Assembly: GCF_933775445.1 (NCBI RefSeq)
Contig: NC_065873.1
Location: 8,680,001 to 8,744,000, forward strand
DNA: 64,000 nucleotides
Direction of reading: 5' to 3'
Source: Argentina anserina
Taxonomy: Eukaryota > Streptophyta > Magnoliopsida > Rosales > Rosaceae
Positions 23,354 to 36,107 of the stretch are shown piece after piece. The notes under the pieces were generated by a model. That model worked only from the letters and a program-made list of their open reading frames with translations. It had not been told where the DNA came from and searched no databases. Both the position numbers and the translations under genes were made by a program. Numbering within the stretch: the stretch's first letter is position 1; every line of letters begins with the position of its first letter.

Positions 23354-26300
23354 GTTATTTAAAGCTGACCCGAGAACTGATAACTCATCAAAAATTGTAT
23401 CATGCAGCAAAATAAAACCTTACCTGACCCATTTGTCCAAATCCAAGAATAACAACAGGTTCACTCGAATTGAAATTCACCGTATCAGGAGCTTTCTGCA
23501 AAAAATTGTTTATATTTGTTTGCGCACTATATTGTGCTAAATGTATGGGAATATAATAACTTGCTATACTTAAGTAGAGCTTGAAGGTTGTACTATTTTT
23601 TTTCTTTTTTCCGGAGAACAAAAACAAGAAATAAGTAAGAAAAAAGTTGGACTAATATGAAGAAAATTTGAGTTATTAAGGATTAAAGGGTGTCAACAGT
23701 TCAGTTCTGATAAACGTTCAGATGATTACATTACAGCCTCTGAGTTGTGAGTCTATCCAAGTCATTCAGTTGGTATGCATCAAGTGTACGCATGACATAC
23801 AGTTATCTACTGTGGAACTTCCCTTCAAAATATGCACTAGCAGAGTATACAACTCTCCTAATGTATATCAATTATATAGGAACTTACATCCTCTGTTTCA
23901 TAATTTTCATCAACAAATGCAGCAGCTCTTCGTCCAGCTTCATTTAGCAATGGGGTTAATGCCATTGACAGGACAACAACAATAATGAGCAACTTGTTAA
24001 GCTCAAGAGGTAGCACACCAAGCCTGTTTTCAACAGATTTGCATATTGTTATGACAAATACTTGGTCACACCATATTATTGCATATGGAGTAAATAATGA
24101 GTTTCTAGTAGGAATCACCTATTTGCAAGAGAAAAAACTACAAAGCCAAACTCCCCTCCTTGAGACAAAAGCAATCCTATTCTTACACTTTCTTGTAAAG
24201 TGAGTCCAACACGAGGGCCTATGGCTGTTATGATCAGCGTCTTGATGACAATCAAACCTGCCAAGAGTGAAAGCACATTCGGCCACTCTCTAAATAGAAG
24301 CTGCATAAAAAGGAAAAGATATGTATAAAAGAAACTGCAGACAAGTATCTAGTAATTGTTCTGCATAGTCTAAAATTGCTGCATCTGTATTATTTCAGCA
24401 TTTTTTTTTTCTGAATTAAACAATCCTGTCAATGAAATCTTGGAACCAGAAAACTTGAAAAAATGCAGCAATTAAATTCAAAAGCTTGTTTCCTGAACAT
24501 GTTTCCCGAAATTGGGACATCAAATAATGTTGTAACGAAAGAATACTACACCACATAAAAAATTACAGTACCTGCGTGTCAATGGATGTCCCTGTCGTGA
24601 CAAAAAATAACCCCAGAAGTAAGCCTCTAAATGGCCTTATATCGGCTTCAATTTGTGTCCGGAAATTTGTCTCTGCTAGCAGTGCTCCGGCCAAAAATGC
24701 TCCAAGCTGCATTGTGCAATGAAACTCAACTATAAAAGAGACTCCAGGTATTGATCTCAAATACTCTCTATCTTTGAGAAAATATATCAAACCGTGTCAC
24801 TGAACCCCAACTTCTGGGTGACAAGTGAAGTCCCTGCCACCGTCAGCAAGCAAAGTGCAACAAATGCCTCTGAGCTTCTTGCTTCTGCCACAAACTGATT
24901 TTACAAGCTAAATATAAGGGCCTACAAAATATATAAAATAAAATACTAATGATCTTAAGACCTTTATTTATAGCGCACACCTCAAAAATTCGCCTCAGAA
25001 CTAATTTTCCTCCAAGAGAGAGAAGCCCCAGCCCACCTAGTGCTTTTAAACTCTCCTTCAAAAGCATTGGCCATATACTTTCCTCTGCTATGTTCTGCAA
25101 AAGAGCGACAAAGACTTTAAAACAACTTGGAGAAATAATGTCTTACTGCAACTTTTAAGGAATTTGAAGACATAGATAGGAAATGGACAGTGTAGTAATT
25201 CAACATTCACGAAAAATAAAACATTACGTCTGAGTTTCTGACAACACTAGAAACTCAATATGTTATTCTCTGCAAAGAGATGTACGTCATCTCATTTCTT
25301 AGCTTTCTTCAAATATAAAAGCATTCCTTTCTTATCATTACATGCAAAAAAAACAACAATCACTCCATATTTCATCAAAGCTGTTGCCTCCTCAAGGAAA
25401 ACTGCTTCAACTATAATATTCATAAAGGATTATCAATTAAGAGTTTGATGAAATCAAACACGATTTTCCACCCTCAGAATGTTGCTAAACAATCATAAAT
25501 AATGACAAAGATTATACATGCGAACATAATTGACTTGCAAATTGAAATTAAGCTTGACAGATTAATTGATTCTTTCATGTACCTGGCTTTCCAGTACTGG
25601 AAGTATAACTAAGAGAGGTACAACTGCTATATCCTGCAAATATTAAGTGATAAGGAGTCAAAAGTTATCAACATTATATTCTCGTTGTGTACTTTGCATG
25701 GTAAGATGCAACACCACTGATGCACTAAATTAATTATATCTGGATGATTGAAACCATAGAAACAAAAACAAAACAAAAAACACAACCCTGAGTGAAGTTT
25801 TGGAATAGAACCTGTAAAAGAAGTATCCCAAGAGTTGCTGAACCAAATCTTGTAGGGAGTTCCCCTTTCTCTGCAAGTAGCTATATATTATGCTATGTAA
25901 GCTCTACGAACCTATATCAAATATCCTTTTAAATATAATACTCATAAATGAATGACACTCATATGAGAAATGAAGTGAGAAATCGTTTTATTAATTGCAA
26001 ATTCAAATAGTTCCATAATAAGACATTCTGAATTGCTACGAACTCAAGCACTGGGTGCTCTCAAAATCATTTAAGTCACTGAACATAGAACGTATGGTGT
26101 TCAAACGCCTTGCACTTATTAAGCCCAAGAAGTGGTATTCCAACTTAACATCAAGGCATATACACATTAAAAGTCATCTGTCTCTTCATTTAGAAGAAGG
26201 GGAAGAGCTAATATCCCTTAGAGAAAGGAGAACCCAGCTACATCCACAAAAAGAAGTTTATGCTTCTATTTATGTGTACAGACAAGATCATCAGATTCAC

Positions 26301-26611
26301 TAGTATGGCATTTGTTTTCCCCTTCTTCACATAAACTAGCTTCCTGGTACGTGCATGTAGGTTAGCTTTTCTGATCAGGGAGAAAATTAGGGAGTAGGAG
26401 TACAGTCGGGGAGAAATTTTGGTCTAAACGTAGATGTAAACTTTACGTTTATTGGACTATCTTTTTTCTTGTTTGGTCACTCGTGGATTCCTGACTTTCT
26501 AATTCTGGTAACTTAGGATGTCTCATTTTATCTTTATTTTCTACTTTTTGTTCTGTTTAACTCTATATCCTTGTTATAATCTTCAATCTCCCCACAAGAA
26601 AGGGTATATGT

Positions 26612-26644
<33 letters not shown>

Positions 26645-29600
26645 CATAAGCTCTGAGGTTTCTGGCATAAACGCATAATTAACATAGATACACGGTAAAG
26701 CAGCATGTTAACAAAGATTGATGACAAAAACTCAGGTTTAAGTTCAGAACTTCAGATCCTTAATTTATTTAAAATGTTTTAAGATTTGAACCCCTATAGC
26801 TCATTATGGTAGTGTTTACATAACAACTATATCATCTTTGAAACCAGCAGGGGAGGATCTAGGATGTAAAATGTCGTAGGGCTTGCTCGAATTATTTTTT
26901 TTGCCGGATGTTTTCTCCCTAAAATTTAGAATTACATTTTAAATAAATAAAATATTGTACTTAAAAGGAATAATGGGAGAACACAATGAGAAAAAGAGCA
27001 AAAACTTTAGGAATGTTTTGAGAAAAACTAATGAATAACATTATAAAATAAGAGAACAGAAAAAAGAACTGGAGAAAAAAGAAGAACAAATGGGTAACAG
27101 AAGAACCAAAAATGAAAATAAGGAGAAAAAAAACATGAAAACAGCATAAAATAAAAAGATAGCACAAATCCCTTCACTGGGACTCGAACTAGGGAAGTGG
27201 TAGAGAAGATAAATGGAGCTAACCAACTGAACCAGACATCACATAGTACACATTGGTTGGGGGTAATTACATAAATAGGAAAAAACATGTAAGCCCTGGG
27301 CTGGATCCGCCCCTTATATCGGTTTCCAGTCACATTAACCAAACATGGTACCATTTAACTACTGAATCCATAGAGGTAACAGCAGTTATTCATATTATTC
27401 ATCTGTACTTGTTGAATGACAAATTAGTATATATGCATTTTCTGATTTAAATTCTAAAATACCTGTAGTACAAAAGCTGAAGAAGATAGAGATAGAGCAG
27501 CACCAATCACTACAGCTTCATCAATGCTTCTGATATTGACCTATTAACAGAAGGAGAATGGAGAACAAATTAAAGATAGCTGCAGCTGGAACAAACAATG
27601 ACTTTAAACAATTTTCATTAATAAAAATATTTAGTATTTGAATATATCTGGGACCGCCCTCTAAAATAAGTTGCAAAGTCACCATTTATCAGTTACACAA
27701 TAGACAAACTAACGTCAGCACTACATCCAAATTTGACGCGATTTGGTAAACTGGGATCCGAATTAACCAACATGAAGGATGGTATGTAAAGGTAGATAGA
27801 AGTATATGGTTGGCAACAAAAGTCAAAAGTGTTCTATACTAAACAAAGTTCTCACCAGATCAGGCCTTGAATTAAAGAGGAACGTCAAAAGTTTTGTTCC
27901 AATAGCCCCATTAGGAGGAAGTTCAAACGCTGTAAAAGCAAGAGTAGATAATACGACCTTCAAGATGGTGAAAAAAAAGAAAAAGATGAGAATCCAAGCA
28001 GCACCTTGTATAATGATAAGTTTTAAGGAGATACGATAAGTGAAAATGGCGCCAAGGCAAGATATAATATGTTCTTTAACTAAAATAAACCGCTAGCTAC
28101 ACTCCCATTAAGACGAAACATGTAGTAGGTTTTATAATATTTCTGCCTAACAGATTGTGTATCATACATCATCATAAGAGCCTTAATAACAGATGCAAAT
28201 TTCTCTATTCATATAAAATAGAACTAGCAATGAAAGAATGAGTGAATCAAGTATAAAGAGGAACAATTAGATTGATTAGACAGATAAACAGTGGAAATAC
28301 ACGCTGAGAGAGAGAGAGAGAGAGATTTGTAAAGTAATGTGCTATATTATTAACTGTTATTTTTGTTGATTCTATTGAATTAGGTATATAAGACGAATTT
28401 GACACTGAAACGCGACCTCTATTCATTCAGCTTCCTGTACTACTCACTGAGATAATAGGAATTAAATTCTGAGTTATTCATATCCAGAGTTTGAGCATAG
28501 CCTCAAAGCAGCTAAAGCTCATAAAATAACTTCCAAAACCAGAATTTTGAAGCTACACATATGTTCAATTTAAAAATTTGATACCAGGAATTATCTATTT
28601 ATAGTTCCACAGTTATGCTTAACATATGAAGCATCAGAACTCGTTAGCCACTAGAACCATAAGATATTCGTTTTGTAAGTATATTACCTGTGTTAATCCC
28701 ATGCCGAAGGCAAATTTCGCAAGAGCCTTTAGACGTGAAAATGAAAGCTCTAATCCCATCTCAAATAGCTAAAAAATGGAAAACATAAACTGAAAGTTAC
28801 ATAATAACAATTTTAAGAAATCTTAACTGAAGAACATTTCATGTTGAAAGAAAATATTCTTTTGAAGTAAATCTGTTTCTTTAATTTTAGCAGAATATTC
28901 AAAATCTGTACCAAAGCAACATGAAAACAAAGGAAAGTATGCATAAAATAATGAACCAATTGATGGTTTGCAGCATGCTTAAACTAAATACAGATACAGT
29001 GACAAACATTAGCAAAAATGTACAATAACGCTTACCAAAAACAGAATCCCCCATTCCGACAAAATTTTCACATCTGTAAGATTCCGAATCAAGCCAAACT
29101 GATTGAGTACAATCCCCGCAAAGAAGAAACCGAGTATCTGAAAACCATAAAACATGCTTTATGTCATGAAAGAGCTACCTCCTGTATTGACGACTGTTCT
29201 ACCAAAGCATGACTAACAAATTAAAAAAAGGGATACATATCTGTGAAACTACCCAGCAATGTATAAAAACTCAATCCCTTCCCAAATGCTAACCCATCTT
29301 TCCCCAGACAATTAAAATATCGAGAGAAAAAATTAAATGGTTGATACCATAGTACTCTTACAGGGCTAGCTTTGATGATCTTGAATGCAGGAACAACCAG
29401 AACAGTGACAGCTAAGAACGTCAAAGTATCAAATCCTAAATCATTAATGACATCAACAGCGCTAGCAACATCAAGTGTTGCATATATCCTCCATCTTGCT
29501 GAATGGCCTGATCTATGGTTTGAGAAATGAAGTCCTCGCCAACAGTGTACAGAGGAAGTTAACAAAGAATTGCCTTGAATGAAATTTCTTGCAACAAAAG

Positions 29601-30495
29601 GACTATGTCTTATCTTGTACTTATTGGCATACGATAATGAGCGCACTTGCTGGTTACTAACATAAGGACTGAAAAAATGGCCACACAACCGTGATGTGCC
29701 TATGGAGCAAGCCATCAATGGGCTCTTTTGTTTGATGAGGTCGTATCCCTGCGAGGAGTAAAATAAATCAACCACAGAAGTATAGTCAACCTTTACTCTT
29801 CTGATAAAGATGTGGATGCTAAAAAACTTAGAGATGAAAGAAAGACTACCAGAAATTCTCAATTATGTGACTTTAAGCTTCAATCCCTTGTAGAGGGCAA
29901 TACTCTAGTTTCGTGGGGTTTGAGAAATGATCAGGAAAAAAATTGAAATACCGAAATCGGCAAAAGTAAAATGATTTAACAGTTCAAAGTAATCAATTAG
30001 TTTGCTAAAACGTCTATTAAGTGTCCCACAGATGAACACTAGCAGAAGCACTATTCCTTGTTCCATCAGGGCTGATTAGTGATTACACAAGTGGTACATG
30101 TGGGATCATATTCTGATTATTCTCTGTTTTTTTTTTCGCTTTGGCAAATCAGTATTAAAATGGAATACAAAGGAAACTTGGCCCATAATTATGAATGATG
30201 GTTACTCCCCTTGGAGCTTAATATAGTAATATTGACATGAACAATATGTATGCAGCTCTTTCTTTTCTTATCTTTTTTCTTTGGCACTGAAGACAATCAT
30301 CTTCTTACTTGAATTCACAAATAAAGTAATGAACCAGAATCAGGTAGAACTAAGTGTTTGGCAACTCAAGAAACGGAAACAGCAAGTGTAAATGAAACAA
30401 TAGATGGAATATATGAAGAAACATAGAATGGATAATGTATGGGAGGTGGGTGTGTGTACCTTATAGCCTCCAAAACAAGTCACTGAGTCCAACAT
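20670..30495 (-). CDS. KEA3: K+ efflux antiporter 3, chloroplastic
   Basis: Nineteen coding exons (minus strand): 30460-30495, 29362-29748, 29036-29137, 28688-28768, 27856-27957, 27463-27540, 25812-25880, 25583-25633, 24981-25094, 24793-24894, 24572-24706, 24119-24300, 23888-24023, 23424-23495, 23205-23306, 22647-22808, 21748-21837, 21503-21664, 20670-20966. Phases agree and give 819 aa. The Ser/Arg-rich N-terminus fits a plastid transit peptide. The CPA2 exchanger domain follows, with the QD pair at residues 285-286 ([13 protein letters not shown]). A regulatory RCK/KTN nucleotide-binding domain starts at [11 protein letters not shown] (539-549). The last exon is an acidic, low-complexity tail of about 98 aa. 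In the known family KEA3 exchanges K+ for H+ across the thylakoid membrane and tunes the proton motive force when light drops. Exon 1 is only 12 codons. Confidence 0.95.
22603..22627. repeat. (GA)n microsatellite next to the KEA3 exon 16 donor
   Basis: A (GA)n run on the plus strand, (CT)n in the transcript, begins about 20 bases into the intron after the exon 16 donor (GTAAGA at 22646-22641). Its length is unlikely to change the coding sequence but sits close to U1 and early spliceosome contacts. Confidence 0.85.
23310..23347. repeat. (GA)n microsatellite forming a KEA3 polypyrimidine tract
   Basis: In the transcript this is about 38 bases of (CT)n ending directly at the acceptor of exon 15 (…ctctccag, exon start 23306). 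The simple repeat is therefore itself the polypyrimidine tract of that acceptor. Confidence 0.9.
26616..26641. repeat. (TA)n microsatellite in KEA3 intron
   Basis: A run of TA dinucleotides in the intron between coding exons 6 and 7. No functional association is evident. Confidence 0.85.
26847..27317 (-). mobile_element. small non-autonomous element with tRNA-like boxes in KEA3 intron
   Basis: The ends are 'caggggaggatctagg' at 26847 and, inverted, 'aggggcggatccagcc' at about 27317, forming imperfect terminal inverted repeats followed by 'agggctt' on both sides. On the minus strand 27215-27235 resembles a tRNA A box (tggttcagttggttagctcc) and 27185-27197 a B box (agttcgagtccca), about 30 bases apart. 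The body is A-rich on the plus strand. It is inserted in the 1.58-kb intron between coding exons 6 and 7 and does not disrupt splicing. The same type of element is at 17010-17568. Confidence 0.55.
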
Positions 30496-31200
30496 AGTGC
30501 TGAAGCTGATGCAACAAGAACACTCACATTGAAAAAATCACAAAAGACTTGATTCCCTTACAAAACCCAGAACCAGTTTTGCAGATACTTGAGTTCAGTT
30601 GGACCCTTCTACCTCTTTCCCCACGAAACACTTGTAAATGAGGATGAAAAGAGCACACGTTTGAAATTAAGAAATAGAGATGGAGATTAATCCCATAATA
30701 ATCGCATGAGAGTTTCAAACTGTGTTTGTGGCTTGCAATGGCTTTGTTTCTTTCATGTTTTTTCAACGTGTACCAGATGACGACGGCGATATCACTTATG
30801 GGTCGGAAAGCTAACGTTTTATCCACGTGCCCATTTCCTACTGGGAACATAAACCGTTCGGCCTGTGATTATCTACATTCAAACATCTTGTTACCCCACG
30901 ACTGCTTCCGTTTGCTTTATCCTCTTTGCTTTGCTTAGATACATCTTGATAGTTTTTCATAAAACCTGATAAGTTTTTCATAAAAATTAATACAAAAGTA
31001 CACTAATTCTAGCATACAGCGCTGTGTATATGAAAAGAGGGTAAACAAAATCTGGTTTACTTTTCTTAATATCAAGATGACCCTTACGAAGAAAACAGTC
31101 ACAAAAAATACAGTGTGGGTTTAGTTTAAAAGAGAGGAGCTCAAAGTTAAAATAAAGTTAGAATAGTCTAGTGATTGTTAATGTAGTGTACTGCGTTGTG
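30496..31200. other. KEA3 5' UTR and promoter region
   Basis: Immediately upstream of the KEA3 start codon (CAT at 30493-30495). Open frames here (30524-30850 minus, 30726-30938 plus) overlap each other and lack motifs. A 'ccacgtgc' G-box-like element occurs near 30822-30829, about 330 bases upstream of the ATG; its use as a light-response element is inference. Confidence 0.45.
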
Positions 31201-32561
31201 GCAATACGCTTCACTATTCGTTCACTGAACACGCCGTGTTCCTTGTTCTCGCTCCTGTCACAAGTAGCACGATCGTCAAAATGGAGACCACGACGGCGTG
31301 CTCTTCAACTCTCGACTTAAGCATCGAAGTCGGTAGTAATTTATGCAGAGTAACAGTTAGTGGTTTAGTTTGCTTACCTTATGAGGTCAAGGGTTTGACC
31401 TTTTATAATTAAGTTGAGGTAGATCATTCACTCATCTTAAGATGTGGGATTAAGTCCAGTTGAGAAGTTTTCTAGAGCTCCTTTTGAGATGCGGGTGAGG
31501 GCACGTCCGTAGTCGGCTTGGGTTGCGGGGCGGCTCGTTACACAGCCGGTGTGGCTGGCTTTTTGTCGGTACTGCGGGGCTGGGTTATTTATGAGCTTTA
31601 GTGCATGTTTGGCAGCCAGTACAATGTGGCACTACCTTACATAAGGAGTACTAAGAAGCTTAGCCCATATTTGTTGTGAAGGGGTATTAGGATAAATGGT
31701 ACAGGCTAGCACCGGTTCCTCCTCTCAGCCTCACAAAGTCGTGTTATTGTGGGTGCTCCTTTCTAAGACCCCAAGATAGTACCCCCTCTCTGGTTTATCT
31801 CTTCATTTTTCACTTCCTTTACAGTCAAGATATTCTTCAGAAGTTGTGTCGATCTCCCAAGTTACCACCATCTCTTTCCTCCTCTCTCTTTCTCTCATCT
31901 TTCTTTCTTTCTTTCTTTCTTTCTCTTCTCCTCAACAAATGTGTGATGTAAAGTCGATTTTGGGATTTGAATTTAGAAATTGCAGATTGGGTTATGGAAT
32001 CTGGGTCTTCTCTCTCCCTCCCTCTCATATCAAGTCGGCAACCAAAATGTTTATACTTGATTTTTGGAACTGATTTCAAAGAATGGGTTTCAGATTTTGC
32101 TTAGTAGGTTGTGGGATTTATGTAGGGTTTCAAATTTGGTTTTTAAACTGAGAAGAAGGCTTTGATTATGGAGGTTGTGGGATTTATGAAGAAGGATGAA
32201 CCCAGATCATGCAGGGAGATCTATGGGTAATTGAGAATTTAGTTGCAAAATTTAATTTTAATTATTTATACAATAAAACTAGAAATCGATTCACCTTTGG
32301 GTTCTGATAATTTGGGTGCAAAATTATATTCAGTATTGATTTATCTTTGGTCTAAACCCAAAATTTTGATGGTAGGGAGTAGTGCCTCCTTATACCCTCC
32401 CCATCAAACATGACTCAAATTAGTGCTAGGTAAGCCTACTCACGTAAGAGTAGCACACGTATTAATTTTTGAGTGACTCACAACAATCCTGCTAACCAAA
32501 TGTGCACTTAGTGTGCTGATAGTTATGCTGATTATGACTGGGCATAAGCCTATGTCAACAA
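31201..32561. other. mixed repeat region, probably including a gypsy 3' LTR
   Basis: The right edge, 'tgtcaaca' ending near 32561, reads TGTTGACA on the minus strand and directly follows a polypurine tract, so at least the right part should be the 3' LTR of the Tat element. The left LTR boundary could not be fixed because no second LTR survives. The stretch also holds a (CTTT)n microsatellite (about 31899-31925). The plus frame at 31846-32073 and its minus shadow are low-complexity and not genes. Confidence 0.4.
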
Positions 32562-32578
32562 GTCCCCCCAAGTTCCCA
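32562..32578 (-). other. polypurine tract of the Tat gypsy element
   Basis: On the minus strand the sequence AACTTGGGGGGACT is followed by TGTTGACA, the typical polypurine-tract/LTR junction that primes plus-strand DNA synthesis in LTR retrotransposons. It fixes the orientation of the element as minus. Confidence 0.7.
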
Positions 32579-32755
32579 GTCTAGGGAGGCAATTTCTTCA
32601 CTGGGGAGTTAAAATTAAGCATTTTGCCATAATCAGCAGTGGGGTCCAGCGGACCCCCTCGGAGTCCCCCCATTCTCCGGCTAAGAAATGCCACCTCAGT
32701 TGTGGATGGCGTCATAAACTGTGCGGGGTGAGCATCTTTAGGTGTTATTGTTGGG

Positions 32756-33190
32756 CATAGTGCGTCCGTCATGGCGTAGTAAATCTTTACGCGTAGGACG
32801 TCTTTGGACGCTGTCTTTGAGCGTAGTGCGTCCGTCATGGCGTAGTAAATCTTTACCCGTAGGACGTCTTTGGACGCTGTCTTTGAGCGTAGTGCGTCCG
32901 TCATGGTGTAGTAAATCTTTACGCGTAGGACGTCTTTAGGCGCTTATCTTTGAGCGTAGTGCGTCCGTCATGGCGTAGCAAATCTTTACGCGTAGGATGT
33001 CTTTAAACGCTATCTTTGAGCCTAGTGCATCCGTCATGGCGTAGTAAATGTTTACGTGTAGGACGTCTTTGACGCTCTTTGAGCGTAGTGCGTCCGTCAT
33101 GGCGTAGTATATCTTTACGCGTAGGACGTCTTTGGACGCTGTCTTTGAGCGTAGTGCGTCCGTCATGGCGTAGTAACTCTTAGGCTAGAT
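32756..33190. repeat. 66-bp tandem repeat, seven units
   Basis: Units begin at about 32756, 32821, 32887, 32954, 33017, 33082 and 33147, each with 'agtgcgtccgtcatggcgtag' or a near variant. The period is mostly 65-66 bp with one or two shorter units. Because 66 is divisible by three, both strands stay open over several units (22-residue repeats). The tract lies between the antisense gene and the polypurine tract, the hypervariable untranslated region of Tat elements where satellite-like arrays are known to arise. Confidence 0.9.
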
Positions 33191-33220
33191 CTGATTAACT
33201 CTCTAACTTCTAGTTTTAGG

Positions 33221-35573
33221 TTGTTTGTGTTTGACTGCGGTGTAATGCTTAGGATAAATGTACTAACTGACAGCGATTCCGCGTCTGCAAAAGGAAGTTG
33301 GTTTGCGTCAACATCGTCCGAATTGTGGACAAGTGAGTTGGAGGCTTACTACTCGAACCTAGTACGGCGAAGCAGGGATAGCCATCCGCGTTGTAGTAAT
33401 CACGCCGCAGTCTTTGTGGATGTGTTAGCTAATTGGGAAAATAGCGAGTCAACGAGTTCAATGGAGTCAACACACGAGGAAACCGGGGAGAGTGAGGTGC
33501 GTCTAGTTCCCAGTCAGGAACAGATTGTGCGCGAGCATATTGCGAGCGCTTCTGGTCCGGCGTTGAGTCCGACGCATGTAAGGCGCTAGCTAGATGGCGG
33601 GGTGCAGAAATCGGAGGTGGAGGAGCCGCAAGGGGCAGACCTCGCCGCAGTGCTTGGATATGTGGAGGAGTTCAAGGTGCCGAATATGATCGTAGGGCGG
33701 GCCATTGAGGTAGACGAGTATGGCTCAATACTGCCTGAGGTGTACGCGCTGGTTAGCTCGTCCGTATTGCGGTTAGGAGTGGAATTGCCATTGGATCAGT
33801 AGTTGCAATACTTGGTGGCAGAGTTTGGCTTGGCCTTTGGCCAAGTAAGCTATAACATCTGGAGGGTGATTCTCGGCCTCTGTTCGCTCTTCCATCTGTC
33901 GGGATGCTGGTTTCCTACTGCGGCGGAAGTACTCCATTTCTTTAGGATAGACTACAACCAACGTAACGGGAACAGAGGGACTGCGCAATTCATTAGGCGG
34001 GATGAGTGTAGCAAGTTCCAAGTGCTGGAGAATTGGCCCTCCTCATAAGCGAACTGGTGAAAGAATAGCTTTGTCGTAGAAAGTGGGTGGGAGTACGGGC
34101 GTATCCACGGGAAAGAGTATCTCCAGGAGAAGCGCTTCCCCTCATACTTTCAAGCTATTAACTGTAGGTGTCAGTTTTATTGATTGTGTTCTGCGTATTA
34201 GTTGTGTACTAATGTACGGTTATTTTTATTTTGCGCAGCAGGGAGAAGGTTGGTGCTATCAGAGCGCAAAGTCGAGCATGTCAACTGTGTGATATACTTG
34301 TGGAGGTGCCAAGGCCAGGACTTGATCCATGACTTGAAGATGTTGACCAATTCGTACCTGTTATTTGAGCAAGAATTATTGCGCTGCCACCGTAAGTGAC
34401 ACTACTACGCCCTTTTTTTTGCCTATTGATCCGTGATTGTGTGTGCAGCTACGGCGCTCTCGGTAAACAAGAACTTTGAGAAGTCAGAACGCGTTTTCTA
34501 CGCGAGGTTCTTGCAACAAGAAGATCCCCACGTGACTTCGGATACCGAAGGACTCGCTCTAACCATGCTTTAATGAGTGATGGCAAAGCAGTCTGCGACG
34601 CCGAGTAAGAAAGTGAACGTTGCTGCGAAGCGGGTTGAGGGCGTATCGCATGTCATAGATTTGGCAGTGCCGACACATGCATCCTTGCCGAACGAGCAAG
34701 GCATGCCCCGCGATAGCGATGCCGAACTAGTGGGACAGATAGACACCGATTGGCGGTTGGCCACGCCGGCGGAGTCCTTGGACGGAAGGAAGAAAAAGGT
34801 GCAGAAATTGGTCGCCACTCAGCGTAAGGCGAAGGCCACCGCCGTACCTGAGGATGTGATAGACATGACGGTCTCAGCACCATAGCCCAGGAGACAGAAA
34901 ACTACCCAAAAGGGGCCCCTGACCGTCACCGATTCTAGGGTGTACGAGGACCTCTCGGCCCTTGATCGCAGTCCTCTCAGCCAACTGGGTGCGGCGGACC
35001 AGGAGAAGTTGGTTTTGATAGGCCAACGCGCCGGGTTCGGGGGATTGCGGTGACCTGAGGGATCGGCTTTGGACATGCGTAATCCCCTAAGCTTAGCTGC
35101 AACTAGGGAGGTGAAGCTGGTGTTTAACTTGGTGGAGGAAACGTCAATTGAGAAGACACGTAGCTGAAGAGGCTACGGCCAGCGCAGTGGCAACATTTAA
35201 GACGTCACCAGAGATGACGGAATCCCTGGAAGGGTATTACGTCACGGCCGTGGGCGACATGGTAGCGCAGCTTCAAGAGCTGGAGATGATGGACCTGGCG
35301 GACAACGAGGTGCGGATGAAGGAGAAAGGGTTGGAGGCGCCACCTATGCCGCATCAAGTAGTACCACCCTTCTCACAGCTACCCTCTGCTGCGGAGGCCG
35401 AAGCGCAAGAGGAAAATGGTAAGGAATTCTCTGACTCTTCTTCTACTAGTTTATCTTGTGATAATGATATGGCTGGTTCTAATCTGGAGACTCCTTCTCC
35501 TACTCCTCCCTTGCAGAGCACCAGGATGCATAATCGTCGCAATGCGAACCGGGGCAAGCGGCAGACTTAGATA
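33221..35573 (+). pseudogene. antisense ORF of the Tat retrotransposon (transposase_28-like)
   Basis: Coding-like sequence runs opposite to pol. Open segments are 33221-33589, 33602-34163, 34239-34391, 34449-34573, 34577-34885 and 35148-35573. The core contains VYALVSSSVLRLGVELPLDQ, then LAFGQVSYNIWRVILGL and FPTAAEVLHFF, the pattern of the plant 'putative gypsy type transposon' (transposase_28-like) domain. Segments join in frame across two intron-like gaps, 34164-34238 (GTAGGT...GCGCAG) and 34392-34448 (GTAAGT...GTGCAG). Several stops (for example the TAG at 33800-33802, in a Gln context, and TAA near 34048) break it. The C-terminal part is Ser/Glu-rich. Function of this antisense gene is not established in the family. 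It is non-functional here. Confidence 0.7.
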
Positions 35574-36107
35574 CTGTGCGAGCCAGCGACGCGGCCTGAG
35601 TAGTGCGACATAGTCCAAGCTGCGGGGGAGGAGCAGGAATGGGGTATGTCTGAAAAGATGTTTCCTAGACTGAGACGAGCGTAGTGGAAGAACCTCTTTT
35701 GTACCCGATGCGCTCTCTTCATGTTTTTCCTTGTATTTTTCAAGCTTTCATCTGTAATAGGCCGTGTGCCATGCTGTTGATTAATTTAGTGAACTAAAGC
35801 CCTTGCGTCTTCAAATTTTTTGTTTCCTTTGCGTTTATTACGGTAGGAAACGTTGTGTGATTGTCGTTTATAATTTTGGCTACACGCTTAACACTATCTT
35901 TGTTGCGTGCACAATGAAATAGTCTGTCGAAGGAATTTAATTGTCGTAATGTACCAATGTACTGGCGTAGTAAGGATCAATGGTTTGAAAAATTCCTCAT
36001 TTCATTAATAGCTTGGTCGTAGCCGAATGTACAAAGATAGTTTTGGCAGTGTGCCGTAAGTACTTAAAACAGTCCAAGTCCCAATGTGTTGCGCTACGCG
36101 CAGACTT
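35574..36107. other. Tat spacer between antisense gene and integrase
   Basis: Non-coding sequence between the convergent 3' ends of the antisense gene (plus) and of pol (minus). Nothing further recognised. Confidence 0.5.

Noticed and set aside
27178..27243. Possible tRNA gene on the minus strand
   Set aside because: The boxes are good but the 5' and 3' acceptor-stem halves do not pair; better explained as SINE-like.
26961..27354. Several hydrophobic minus-strand frames
   Set aside because: They fall in the A-rich body of the small element in the KEA3 intron; the hydrophobicity comes from poly-T coding.
32581..33166. Repeat-containing minus-strand 'protein' with 22-residue units
   Set aside because: Produced by the 66-bp tandem repeat whose length is divisible by three; both strands are open and neither has a coding context.
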